From Lepisosteus oculatus (Eukaryota; Chordata; Actinopteri; Semionotiformes; Lepisosteidae), in contig NC_090698.1 in the NCBI RefSeq assembly GCF_040954835.1, positions 6,818,501 to 6,882,500 on the forward strand: DNA of 64,000 nucleotides, given 5' to 3'. Both the position numbers and the translations under genes were made by a program. Below, piece by piece: positions 47,318-59,192 of the stretch. The notes below the pieces were generated by a model, which worked only from the letters and a program-made list of their open reading frames with translations, was not told the origin of the DNA and did not search any database. The stretch's first letter is position 1, and every line of letters starts with the position of its first letter.

Positions 47318-50300
47318 CAGTAGCACTGCAGTTCCAATGAAGGATCCAAGGAAGATTTTGCCAATGGCTTCATCCAGGCTGCTCAAGGTGTTAGGACAGG
47401 TCTGTAAAACAAAACATGGATGTACGTGAATGATCCATGTGGATGTGCAGAAGTAAGCAAGTGAAGAACAAGATGGTTGTACAAATAACTCGAAACACTT
47501 GAACTTACTGGCGTTGTGATTGCATTCCAGAACCCATCTCTTCCTGGGCATGTCTCTTGGACAAAGGGCTCCAGAATCCCGCCAACTCCACAACAGTCCA
47601 GCTAGACAGAGGCAGTAAATTACATGAGGAGCAGTGGTCACTTGCCTGCCTCCAAACCTAACTAAGAAATGACAGGTACTAAAGCATACAATCCCTCACA
47701 ATATATTATTCCTCGTCACTCTGACTCTAGTCTCCAAAGAGCCTCAGTCCGGCAGGATAACACTATTATTATTGCTCTGCCAGCGTGGCGGGGCAGGAGT
47801 ACATCATAATTTTGACAGTTCTGTTTTTATATAGGACGTACCATGCGTTGAGCCAACATCAGGGACAACCGGAGGAATGTGTTGTGTTTATTCCCAACAT
47901 ATTGAACATACACACAAGTGTAGAAGTCACTTAACTGGGCAGCCACCTAGAGGACAAGAAGAATCTGTTTAGAGACCTCTGACCTCCAGCGCTGGGAGAT
48001 TTCCAGAGCCATGACCACACATATGGACCCTTTAGTTACAATTTACAGCAGAACAGTATTTTTCCCCCATAGCTGTACTGTAGATTGTCAAGGGATTTCT
48101 ATTACTCTACTGCACTGGACTACAGTCTAGACATTTCTGGTGGTATCATCATGGTCCAGTGTAGTAAAGGTACAACCAAGAAATGCCACAAGCAAGCCAT
48201 GGAGCAAGTACAAACATGTTTAATGCATCAACCTCCCCCCCCCCCCCATACAAGAGGACAGGGGCACACAGTGAGACAAAACCATAGCCAGATCAAACCT
48301 ACCTTCTGCCGACTGACATAAGCAGAGATTCCCACAGCAATGGCCATACCCAGGGCACTGCTAATGATAGAGATGTACTGTGAAAAAGAAGAGGAGGGAG
48401 TGAGACTTCAGAGCACGACAGGATTTCACTTTACAGCAACAGGTCGAGACTCCCCTGGAACGCCCTTATTCAAACAAATAGGGTAAGAGCCTCCTCTACA
48501 TGAATGAAGCAGTACAGGTGCTGCTGGCAGCCCCTTTAAATCAATGGAGAGCAAATGAAGGTAGGAGGGTTGTGAAACAGATATTTCCACGCAGCTCCTT
48601 CATCCAGCTATGTATCTGCCAGGGCCTTCACAATATCCACAGTCATTTCAAGAACTCAAACATGAATATTCTATTGGTATAGAAATAGTGAGACAAAGGT
48701 TGGAGTCTAAAGGACTTTGATCACAGCTGTTGGCAGCTGGTTCGGTGAGGGTGTGCAAAGGTAGACATCGCCATCTTGTGGCCAAGGCAACCCAGCTGCA
48801 CTGCTGAGCCCTCACGCAGGCAAATAACATCAAAGACACGGCCTTGAAACAGAACAGCCTTACTGCCACCTGCTGGAGAGCAACTAGAAAACAATCCCCT
48901 CTTACAGTACAATGACCTCAAGATCAAGCAGGTTTTTCGTAAGACCACAGTCAAAACACTGATCAGAACCAAGATATCCTACAAAGATTTATTTGTAAAT
49001 CACGCAGGACAGCAAAAACAAAAACTTTGCCTTGCATGTCTTACAAATATTTGATTCCAGACCCACTGATATTCGTATCCCAGTTTCCTTAAATCAAACA
49101 CGAGGGAAAACGTTTTGGCATAACATGGATGCCAACCCAGCTATAGCAAAATGAATGCTCCTTGAATTGGTGCCTGCATTGGAACACCAATGTTTTGATG
49201 TCGAATTCCCCATTCCGAACCCAATGAACCTCTACAGTAGCCAGTGAACCATGATCTGGGAATCTGAGCTCTGCTAAAAGATTTAACCACTGACATCCAG
49301 CAGGTGTCTATTCACACAGGCACTACTCTGTCAGTCAGCCACAGCTGGCTTGGCACCAGTTTTGTGCTGAAGAATCACCTTCACAAGAAGATGGATCATG
49401 AATGAGACACGAACTTCAGCCACATAAGAGTCCCTCTTTGTTTATTTCCCCCACTGAGAACATCTCACTCACCGCTTTGTAGATGTCGATGGACTTGGAG
49501 CACTTTGCTACGTCGACCATTATGATGGCCACAATGAGGATCAATCCCATAATGATCAGTAAGATCAGCCCTGGGAGGATGGAGAGAGGGACAGACACTG
49601 GAACCATCAGAACAACTTGACATGGCTTCCCATAACACTGGATTTGATCACACCTCGTTGAAAGCTAGGAGCAGCAATTCCTGGATTTTCTCCAAGTTCT
49701 TTTTGTGTGTCCACAGGGGTTCAACAATCCACTAAGGAACCCCTCACTTTATTAAGTTTAGAATTAGTCTAAATATTTCTCTTCTTATTTGACAGGCAGT
49801 AGAGAAGGAATGTGGGCCGAGACTAAGCTCAGGTTGAGAAGGGCGTGACAGGTGTCTCCTTCCACTGGAATGGTGGGAAGGGAGGAGGCAGGGCGGGAGA
49901 GCGGGAGGATTGTGTTATCACCAGTGGAGCGCTCACTCTCGCCGCTCAGACACGGGAGCAGACATGCAATGCCAGCTGGTTCCTCCGGTTGGCTCCCCGT
50001 GAATCTGTGCCCACATCTGCTGCTGGGGTGCTCTTGGTGTCTCTGTGCAAGCGGGTTCCAAGCTTGAGCCGGAGATCGAGGGGGTGGGAGTGTGGGAAGC
50101 CATCACAGGGTGCGCGCAAATCTCGCGACTACTTTCAAACAGCATTCGCAGCACGGAAGAGAAAACACAACAGTCTTTCAGAAACAGAGGAAACTCACCA
50201 ATCATGATGATCTCATAATGTCCCGTCATCTGGAAGAACTGACTGGACTGGGCCAAAATGACCAGCAAGCTGCCTCCGACCATCAGCAAGAGTCCCTCCA

Positions 50301-52790
50301 GCTGCAGGTGTGGGAGAGGAAGCAATGTGTCACTATGGGGGTCCCCCAGGCTCCTCCTAAAGCCCTGATCATCCCCGTTCCTTCACTGAGAGCAGGGACT
50401 GGATCTCAAACTGTGGGCCGCAACCCCTGTCCCGAGCAGGGCCCCCCTCTGAGTGAGCTGAGGAACCAGCATTATCCTAGAGAGACGCCACACCCCCATT
50501 ATTCAACAGTGCAGTCCTGTTTCGGCTGGGTTTAACGCAGCTTAAATTCTAATTATGAGGGAAAGGCTTCAAAGTGAAGAAACTTCCCACCCTGGGAGTT
50601 GGCGTGTTCTTTTCTCACACTGCAGGTATTGGATTTCCATTGATGATGCCCACAGGGGCACCGGTTAGGGATCGGACGTGGGATCCCGGCACTGTTCCCT
50701 CTGGACCGGGACCTGCAGGACCACCAATGGCCCAGTAGGGGGGCTTCAGTGGACACTGCCTCCTACTGACTGAGACATTAAACTGAGTTCCTGACCCCTT
50801 GGTCACTGGTTTTTCAGCCGAGCAGTGTTAGTGTCCACTTGAAACTGATCAGGTGCACCTAAGGTTTTTTTTTCTTTCCCTGATACCTCCTATCCCTACC
50901 ACATCTCCTTATGTTATTCATTGTGTAATCTTGCGAATTGTAAATTGTATCATTCATTGTATTCTACTCTGTAACCTTAATTCTCCCAACGTCTGTCTTC
51001 TCTCTCCTTGTGAGCTTGCGGAAAAAGCACTTCACTGCCGACAACTGTGTGCTGTACTGTCATGCATTTGATAAATAAACCTTGATTGATTGATGGATGG
51101 ATGAAATGGGTCCTTTAATATATGTGGCGCACTCTGGGACCCTCTGAGGAAGAAAGTGCTACTGCAATCCAATTCGTTGATTCACCAAAGGACTTCAAAG
51201 GTCTTAATTTTACTTACAGTGCTTTATTGATACGGATTCAAGCACTTTAGATTAGTATCACCTCACGTTTTAAAAAAATAGTTAAGTTGATAGCTTTCCA
51301 AAGACATTTCAAACACCTGCAGCAAGAACAGAATAGCAATTTGACTTTTTCTTTTGCCAGTTTTTACCCTCTCTCCTTTACACAACCACTACCTATCAGA
51401 AAGCGAGAGCGGAAGTGGGACAGGTCTGTGCGGGTACGGAGCGGCTGTGCTGCGGAATAGATTTGAATAAAAAAAAAACTGCCCAGGTTTATCGTTTGTG
51501 AAATCGCGAAGGGGGAGGGGCGATTTAGTCTCAAACGCTCAAAATCAGAATCGAAAGTAACGTGACTGAAAAACCGCGGGTTTGGCACCCAAAACCTTTT
51601 CTGAAACATACAGTATAACACCCCGTATAACACATCTGGAGCTGCATCCCCTTTGACGCACAGACTGAAACTGCAGCCCTGTTCTCATAGGAACTACTGT
51701 GAACTGTCACTCTGATGAAGGCGATGAAGTGTGTGTCAAGGAACATTATAGCGCCGTAATTTTCCCCCATTAATTGAGGAAGACCTTCAGGCTGCTATTA
51801 TAGGAAAATTAGTCACTATTTACAAAACGGTCTTGTACTCTGGGAGTCTGAGGGACAAACTCCTCTTCTCATTTCGGTTCGAGTTTCTGAGGTAATCAGA
51901 GATTCTCGGAGCCCCACATATCCCTCCCCTCCTTATCGTTATCCAAACGCCCCTGATTCATCCCATAGGAACGTCAACGATCGTCATCCGTGCGCCTGTG
52001 TTCCGAAGAAGAAACGAAACTTAAACCCACCCGGGGCGCGCAGTTTGGTTTCGGGGGGGATGTGGGGTTTTGAACAGAGTGCGGCCCAGCTTTAGTCTCA
52101 AGAAAACGTTCACAAACAGCCGGCTCCTGAACTGCAGGTGTAGAAAGATCGCTCCTTTGAAAAAGCTGACCAACCGTAATACTTTTACTCCGAATAAAAT
52201 GATATTCCGCCTTTAGAGTGGAGCCAAACTGAACAGTCGGGGCACTCTTAGATTTCAAACTTCTAACGTTGAAGATTTTTTTCCCCCTCAGATTTGGTTG
52301 ACGTGATGACACCTTCCAAAATAAGCACAAACTCCAATGAAAAAGAGACTAGTTTTTTTTAATATGGATTTTCAGTGTGTAACGTAAACGAATCGCTTAT
52401 TATACAAAATATTGTACGGATGTGCAATAGAAAAGCATTAAACCCTTTTTTGTAGCCGTATATCTGTGGATCTGTAGGTGTTTGTGCGAGCAGCGGAGCA
52501 GGAAAGTCCCTGAGCCACACTAATCCCGATAAAAACGACTTCGTGAGAAAAGTCCCATCTCACAGAAACCTGAAACAGGCTACCCAAAGCGCCAGCTTAA
52601 CCTTTACACTTCGTCAGAACTGCGGGAGAAAAGGCTGGGATTGTGTACAGGACACATGTTGCCACCGAGCTCTGAACACGCGTCGCGATCTCAAACCCAT
52701 CGCTTTGCTGAGCGCGCTACTCACGGCCAAGATGACGTTCAGAAGGTAAAAGAAGATCTTTGCCGCGTAACCACAGCCGTCCAGCTCCAT
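47318..52790 (-). CDS. CD9-like tetraspanin (seven exons; final exon not found)
   Basis: A four-helix plasma-membrane organiser. Minus-strand exons with GT-AG borders and closing phases: 52725-52790 (ATG at 52790), 50199-50301, 49473-49570, 48303-48377, 47842-47946, 47509-47601, 47318-47401; 208 residues. Exon lengths of 22, 34, 33, 25, 35, 31 and 28 residues closely follow human CD9, and the exon carrying the CCG motif begins LDCCGVGGILEPF. The large loop has cysteines 152, 153, 167 and 182, the four-cysteine pattern of CD9/CD81. TM3 ends GISAYVSRQK. It is odd that TM2 (GLILLIIMGLILIVAIIMV) lacks the usual GCCGA/EN motif and loop 1 is very short. Exon 7 ends ACTGCAGTGCTACTG|GTGAGA inside TM4; reading through gives VRTSQS and a stop. 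Divergent paralogue; partner unknown. Confidence 0.8.
48235..48247 (+). repeat. Homopolymer C13 in a tetraspanin intron
   Basis: Thirteen consecutive C residues lie in the intron between the exons at 48303-48377 and 47842-47946. The length is prone to sequencing error. Confidence 0.8.
50850..51110 (+). repeat. LINE-type 3' tail in tetraspanin intron 1
   Basis: CACTTCACTGCCGACAACTG and AAATAAACCTTGATTGATTG, ending in GATTGATGGATGG repeats, are typical of an L2-like LINE 3' end. Confidence 0.5.
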
Positions 52791-53370
52791 GGTTCCAATA
52801 CAGGGCTCGGTTCTGCGGGAGAAATGCCGGTCCTTCACGCGGAGAGTTTCCAGATGCGAATGAATTGCCCGTGTCCCAGCAGGCGCGGTTAGATACACCG
52901 TTATCCGAGCTGACTCTATAAACACGCCTTCCACGTACAGTAGCAGAGGGGCGGATAGATACAAAAAAGAAAAAAACGCCCTGTCTGCTGCTATTACAAG
53001 CCCGTTGCCAAGAACACAAAGTGAATATGTGTGCGCTGACATCCATCCTATGTGCGAAGCCCTCGGAAAAGCAGCGCAGTTATGAAGAGGCAGGAACATG
53101 AGTTATTTAACCCCACTGATAGTCGGTTTGATGCCTTCTCTACCAATTCATTTCCCGTTACTGCCGCCCGCCCTGTGTTTTACCATTTGTTTTACGTCTT
53201 AGGCCCCGCTAAAACTCGGAAACCGTTTTCAACTACCCGAGACCGTGCGAGAACCAAGTGCAGTCCGGCTACCAAGGGGCCGGGGTGTCCGCACGTTCCC
53301 TCCCGCCGTCCCTCCGAAACAACGACACCCGAAGAGCCGGGAGAAGCTGAAAAATGGGATCATTTAAACG
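52480..53370 (-). promoter_or_regulatory. CpG-rich region around tetraspanin exon 1, candidate promoter
   Basis: CpGs are dense around exon 1 (for example ACACGCGTCGCGATC near 52678 and AGCGCGCTACTCACGG at 52711) and continue to about 53370. No convincing TATA box was seen upstream of the ATG on the minus strand. Confidence 0.4.
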
Positions 53371-53993
53371 ATTAGAGATCCGACCCCGGTTGTAAAGCGC
53401 TGAGCTGGTTTGAAAAGCTGCTCCCACACACTGGCTGTCCAGGACAGTAATGCGGTAACACCCCCAGAATACATTGCCAGCGTTGTAGAAGCAATGGGCG
53501 CCCTGCAGATTGAAATAAGGCAGCTCCCGTCGGTTCAATTGTTGTTTTGCAGGTCAGCACTATGCTGCCCCTCTAGTCATTGGCTCCAGTGGGCTCAAAG
53601 TTGCTTGTCTCCCTCAGTAGGTAGTCAGTAGCAGTAGGGAGATATTCTGGCTCTGGGGACATTCTGCCTACTGCTGTGCCATTTTGAATGTAAACCCTCA
53701 CACACTACCTTTAACAGTGATTGCACTACCACTGGCTCCCAGCAGCCCGGTCTCGCCAGTCAGCCAGCAACAGCAGCAGCAGCTACCTGCACACAGGCTA
53801 CAGGAAGGGTAACTCCTCTCCTCCTGCACAGCCAACACACTGCTGCTTAGAGAGGGCTCTGCCATGTTGGGGGGCTCCTGGCCAGAGGACACCCACGATA
53901 GAGGGGCTGCACTACAAGGATTGAGCCACGTGCACTGGGACACCCCAAGCTCCAACTCACCTCAGACCCATCACCCTGGCAGGTGCTACATAG
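53371..53993. other. Possible upstream exons of the plus-strand gene ending at 54326, unresolved
   Basis: The frame leading into 53994 contains stops (about 53925 and 53991), so any upstream coding exon must be spliced. A CAG-repeat-like SNSSSSYL segment lies near 53770. No exon is supported firmly. Confidence 0.35.
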
Positions 53994-54326
53994 AGGCAGA
54001 ACAGAATACAGAGGCTCCCAACATGGCACCATTATCATCTACAGAGACCAGTGAAGCAAACCTTTCCACCACTGCGACAGCCCAAGATCCATTATTTCAC
54101 AGAAGTCATTGGGGAGACGAGATGGAACCGCCCCCAATCCACCCCACTCAGGTGCATGGAGAACTGGGAGAAACGGATAAACTGGTCCGAGTACCACACT
54201 GTGAGCCCGTTAAAGCCAGCCAGGAAGTCTGCATATCCAGACCAGGATCTGCGCCTGATCCGAGGCAATAAAACAAGGAGCCCATTTATACACTCCAGAC
54301 TATTTAATACCAACAGGCTAATGTGA
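53994..54326 (+). CDS. Candidate terminal exon of an unidentified protein gene
   Basis: The frame is open from about 53994 to a TGA at 54324-54326. It reads a composition typical of a real small soluble protein: HYFTEVIGETRWNRPQSTPL, RCMENWEKRINWSEYHTV, SPLKPARKSAYP and LIRGNKTRSPFIHSRLFN. The acceptor could be CTACATAG (53993), ATCTACAG (about 54042) or CTGCGACAG (about 54080). AATAAA follows 50 bases after the stop. The tryptophan- and tyrosine-rich short motifs recall small ciliary microtubule-associated proteins, but I cannot name a family. It is convergent with the ZP3 gene. The start, upstream exons and function are unknown. Confidence 0.5.
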   Translation, partial: RQNRIQRLPTWHHYHLQRPVKQTFPPLRQPKIHYFTEVIGETRWNRPQSTPLRCMENWEKRINWSEYHTVSPLKPARKSAYPDQDLRLIRGNKTRSPFIHSRLFNTNRLM

Positions 54327-54375
54327 CCATCTAAGGCAGATGCAGATCTTCCTGCAGCTTTCAATCAGTTTTCAT

Positions 54376-54381
54376 AATAAA
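54376..54381 (+). terminator. Polyadenylation signal of the plus-strand candidate gene
   Basis: AATAAA (in CATAATAAATG), 50 bases after the TGA at 54326. Confidence 0.5.
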
Positions 54382-54415
54382 TGATGATCCGACACAAACC
54401 GTCCATAAAAATGGC

Positions 54416-54421
54416 TTTATT
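54416..54421 (-). terminator. Polyadenylation signal of the ZP3-type gene
   Basis: TTTATT on the plus strand is AATAAA on the minus strand, 85 bases past the ZP3 stop at 54506. Confidence 0.6.
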
Positions 54422-54505
54422 AACCATCTAACTGTACAGAGTGATAATCACTTATTTGCCGTTCAAAGTAAACGGGTGAATCTGCCCAGACCCGGGCAGA
54501 CCGGG

Positions 54506-57500
54506 TCATGGGCTGTGGGTATTCCTGCAGGAATCCAGGGAGGGATGCCTGGGAATGCGACAGCCAAGGCGGCAGAGGCAGAAGAGGCCCATCAGGAGAG
54601 AGAAGCCACACACCGCAGAGGCAGAGGCGATCAACAGCTGGGCCAGCTGCATCCCCGAGTCACCTGAAAGCATGGGAATGCAACGTCCCCCATTAGCATC
54701 ACCTCCCCGGTCTCATCATACAGTAACTTGCTTGTCCCAATGTCTGCATTAAGTGGCCTGCAGCATCACTTGTTAAGCCCTTAGAATTCACATTTCCAAA
54801 TTTAACCTATGTGCTATACTGTCTATATCTGTACCCTCATCCTTCAATTCTCTAGCTTTCAGGATTATATTAGTTCCCAAACCCACCACCCCCTCTATAC
54901 CGCATCTACATAAACACCGTCATCTGAAGGTTGTGTCCATTATGTCCACCATAACCCCCATGCATGGGCATTTCCCATTAGTGCAGTGACCTCAAGTTCC
55001 TCAATCCGTCATTAATTGCCATTTGCTTTAGGTTTCTTAGCCCATGACAATGCCTTCCTGATCCCCATCAGAATCAACCTCCTGTGAACTCCCATCTGCA
55101 GTTGAAATCTTCCTACACTTTATACACATCCCCAGTACACTGGTGTCCCTCTGGTTCAAATGCAAGCAACCCTGCTGGTAAAGAGCCCCTTTGTTCCAAA
55201 TGAACCTCTGAACAAGACTGTTCAGGGCTTGGTCTTCATGTTACATCGACAGGATCCACAGGATTACTCCACCTTGATCTTAAATCCAAAAGCAGAACAT
55301 CTGAGAGAATCAGATCTTTTTCCCCTTTCAGTCCTTGAGGGATTTTATAATCGAGTCTTCATTCTCCCTAGTTAAACCATACAAAGATGCGCATTCACCT
55401 GCCACGGTCAGATTGGCGTCATGCCACAAGGGGCGACTCTCCCTACTGTTGACAGACGAGTTTGATCTGGGAGCCAAGATGCGCAGCGGGCCCACTGTGA
55501 CATCACCAAGAGCCCCACTGGGGTTCCATGATCCTGACCCTGTGGAGACAGCAAGTCCCTCATGGTAGAGAGGCAAATCCCATCTTCAGTTCTCCACAAA
55601 AATCCTTTTACATTGGGGGAAAATGATCACCATAGCTTACATTCAACAGGATAAAAAAAAAAAAAACAGTTCTATTCATTACGCTATACAAAGGTTAAAC
55701 AGAAAACATATACCCAAACGGACAGAAATCACACCAGTTAGGAGGCAGAACGAATGTGAAAGATGCTCACCATCAGGGTGATCCTCTGGGCTTCGACTCC
55801 AGCGGTCTCTCCCACACGACCTCCGTTCACAGCAGCCACAGACGCCATCTTGTCCCTCTAGCTCCTCCCACCTGCGAGGTCAAAGGGCACAGGAAAGCAA
55901 GACCGGGCTGGGCACTCGTGTGCATGTCCAGCAGTGCTCAGAGGCAATCCGATCAGAGCATTCTTGCACTACTTTAAGCGGACATGTACGTTGCTTTATA
56001 GCACCCCAACATTTGAATGGGATAGAGCTGGAAAACTGCTCTGCTGCCAGTTAAAGCCTACACATCCTCCCATAAAGGGAAGGACACTGAATTAAATCCT
56101 AAAAGGTGGGGCTGCACACTGGTGGTGGTGGAGGGGAGTCCCCATTACCTGTAAAGCATTTTGAGTGGAGTGTCCAGAAAAAGTGTAAGCAATTATTAAA
56201 CCCAGGAACAGATACAGGTTGCGCCGACATAACTCAAAGTGAAGTTTGGGCCAAGGATCAACTCACCTTTTGTCTCCCTGGTTGTACTGACAGCTCTTTT
56301 TCTTCTCACTGGGAGGGGCCTTGGCGTCAACAGCCCAAACGCGGCAGTGGATAAATATCTGGGAAAGAACGCGCATAACTGGGGGGTCAGCACTGCCCTT
56401 GTGCCCCCAGCCCCTCTCACAGCAAGAGTGTGCAGCCACTATTCACTACACAGGATGTGGGCGGCTGCCTGTAGACGAGAGGTTCAGAGAACGGGTCTAG
56501 GACAAAACAGCAGACGCGTTCGGAATTCCTCACGCGGAGGTAGTCGCCCAGATCCCGTTTGCAGCTCTGTGAAGCTCCCGTTGAGCAACACTTCCTTCGG
56601 CGCCACGCTGCACCCCTACTGTATATCTTGAAGTGTGAAAGCTTCCATTCAGCCTTACCTTGTCCGAGAGGCTGTTCTCAAACTGGAAGGCTTTGATCTG
56701 GAACTGCAGGGTGCTGTTGCTCCGAGGGGACATGAACTTCGAGGTGGAGTGGGTGAGCCTACTGTCCACAAGACACCTGGGGAGGGGAAAAAAAAAAAAA
56801 AAAGTGGCATTCTGGGTAGGAGGTCCTGCTGAAGCTCCGAGGTTGGGTCCGGGAAGAACTGGACCTTGCTGGCCTGGTGCCGCACTGGTCAGGGGGATCC
56901 AAGGCAATCCACAGAGCCAACAGGCAGCCCCACACTCACCCATAATCCTGAATAATAGAATAGCTGGGCTTGGAGTCAACACTCTGGGTAGTGGTTGCGA
57001 CGCAGCTATCGATGTACACCTTGAAACCCAGACGGGCCTGCAGACGCACGGACACCTGGAGATTGATGGTCTGTCCGAGGAAGTAGACCGTCTTGGACGA
57101 AGGTTTCCAATCATCTGGCCAAACGGGGAAAAACTAACATCAATCTAACATTAAAAAGGTACCTATTCCCTTTCTTCAAGGTAATCCAATCAAAGACATG
57201 TAGAAGACAGAGCCCCCTGTATCGTGGTGTATAGTTAAATGGTAATTAGAACCAGGGTCAAAAAGTAGTCCCAGTTGTAGTAATTAAGGCCGGATTTTAC
57301 AAGACTTCATTCAGAATGAGTTACAGATGGGGACAAACTAGGATATAAACAGCCCCTGTTTCCCTAATACAGAGGTGTCCATGGGTGCAGCACAGTGCCA
57401 CAGCGAGCGCTGCAGTCAGACGGGGAAGACTCCACTACACTCGGGGAAAGGGACCAGCGAGTAACACCCCCGCTCTTTAACTGCGTTTGTGTACGGGGAA

Positions 57501-59192
57501 GGTTCACACGCGTGTCCAGGTCTGGCGACCGGCGGTGGAAGGGTCCGACCCTACCGGTCATCACGCCGAACGAGAAGGCGAAGTGGCTGCTGGAGGAGCG
57601 CCTGGAGGACACGGGCGCCCAGGTGGGCTTGACGCCGTGGCTGGACACCGTCTTGGTCCTGGAGGAGAGAGCCGAGTCGCATCAGACGCCGCAGCCCGAC
57701 TCGGCAAACCTACCGGCTTCACAGCGCTTCCCCCTCTCACGACAGGGATCAAGGCCCGGTCCGAAACGCATACAAGCTTCCCGGAGAAGATATTGATTAC
57801 ATTCGGAATTCGGCCTTTACAGCGGGATTTGGGACGGAGGGCTACTAGATGCTGAAATTCGATGAATCCTCCCCCTATTCGTGCGCCCATTGAAATGGCT
57901 TGACAATGAGGCCTGAAGACGCAGTCAAACGCCAGGACGGTGCGCGGTGTTTACTGGAGCAACCCGAGGAAAGCGCCTTCCTCAAAAGGTACAACAGCGG
58001 CGCCCCAGTCTGGGATTCCAACCAGGGACCCTAGAGGTCGCGGGTCCAGAGCGCCAGCCGCTGTCCCCACGCTGCCGCCTCCGGGTACCAAAACAGAGCG
58101 CAACTCTTCGCAATGAGACGTCCGCGCAATGGGCGTCTCGAGTACTTCGTGTGCTTTTCGGCGGGTTGTTGCTTCTCCCTACCGCGCGTAATGGCACTGC
58201 AGCGTGGCCACCTGCGTCCTGCTCCGCCGCCTCCCGACCCGCGGGGTGTAGTACAGGCGGTTGAAGTAGACCAGCTCCGCGTCGGTGATCTGCCGCACAG
58301 AGCGCCATGAGATGAGACGGGAAGCGCAGCTTTCAGTCAGTCTCATAGGCCAGTAAAAGTACATTCTTTTGCCAACTCAGGTTTAAATATGCTCTCCCCC
58401 CGTTACAAATGGTCGTCCGAAGCGAAGATCTGCCCCCCCAAACAAAAACGGCAAAGGAGAAACGCTACGAGGTGGTGCTCGGCGGGCTGGCCTTACCTGT
58501 CGCCGAGTGCCACAGGCGTGCAGCTCGTAGGTGAAGGTGATGAACTTGGAGCGCTTTCTCTTCCTCCCGTTACTGCTGCAGCCGCTGCCCAGTGAGAGCT
58601 CCGAGTCTCCCAGCAGCGTCCCCGTGCCCCAGAAGTCCCGCTCCACCTCCACTCGCAAGTACTTGTCCCCGCACTTGACTCGCACGGAACCGGTCCCGTT
58701 GGGCTTCGACCCCTGCGTGACCGGGTAGCCCAACCCGCGGCTCTCCTGGGACGGCGCCTTGGCCGGGGCGGGACCCGCGACCCGACGGCCTTGGCCTTTG
58801 GGAGCCCCCAGAGCCGTAGACACGGCCGGGGTAGGTCTGCGTACGCCGAGAAACTGAGCGTCTTCGTCGGGAGAAGCGAGGTCCGTCTTCTTGCTCCCGG
58901 GGGAGAGTGCGTCTGGAGTCCCGTCTCCGTCAAACGGGAGTCTGACGCCAGTGCCGTTGTGCCGGCGGATAAAATCCAGTCTCCCCCCTGGGAACGCGCG
59001 GGGGACCATCCGAAACCTCTGCACGGTGTCCCGTCTGCGATGGCCGGGCCTGGAGGTTACAGGCTGGGAGCTGGCGGCTGTCTCCAGCCACGGGTAGGGC
59101 TCCAGCTCTCTCCGCTCTTCTGCGCCCGTCCTCGCGATAGCTCCTGCGCCGCTGGCCAGGGAGAAGAAAACCAAGCATTGCACAAAACCCAT
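54506..59192 (-). CDS. zp3: ZP3-type zona pellucida / egg envelope glycoprotein, complete
   Basis: An egg-coat structural glycoprotein that is secreted and polymerises through its ZP domain. Nine minus-strand exons, all GT-AG with closing phases: 58497-59192, 58183-58289, 57555-57658, 56940-57114, 56659-56776, 56267-56358, 55771-55871, 55399-55539, 54506-54663; 563 residues. A signal peptide covers about 1-20 (VQCLVFFSLASGAGA). A Pro/Arg-rich low-complexity region of about 145 residues precedes the ZP domain. ZP-N begins VRVKCGDKYLRVEVERDFWG (about 170). ZP3 hallmarks follow: GVKPTWAPV, YIDSCVATTTQSVDSKPSYS, GCLVDSRLTHSTSKF, IFIHCRVWAV, DGVCGCCERRSCG. A C-terminal membrane segment (AQLLIASASAVCGFSLLMGL) has a short tail. 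No full RX(K/R)R furin site is seen, only a minimal RWSR. Which ZP3 paralogue it is cannot be told. Confidence 0.92.
56105..56205 (+). repeat. 3' end of the 5S-derived SINE in a ZP3 intron
   Basis: GGTGGGGCTGCACACTGG, GGAGTCCCCATTACCTGTAA and GAGTGGAGTGTCCAG match the tail of the copy at 62430-62945. It lies in the intron between exons 55771-55871 and 56267-56358. Confidence 0.75.

Noticed and set aside
56530-57114. Single 194-codon minus-strand protein
   Set aside because: This is one frame running through a ZP3 exon, intron and exon; the correct ZP3 reading uses another frame with spliced borders.
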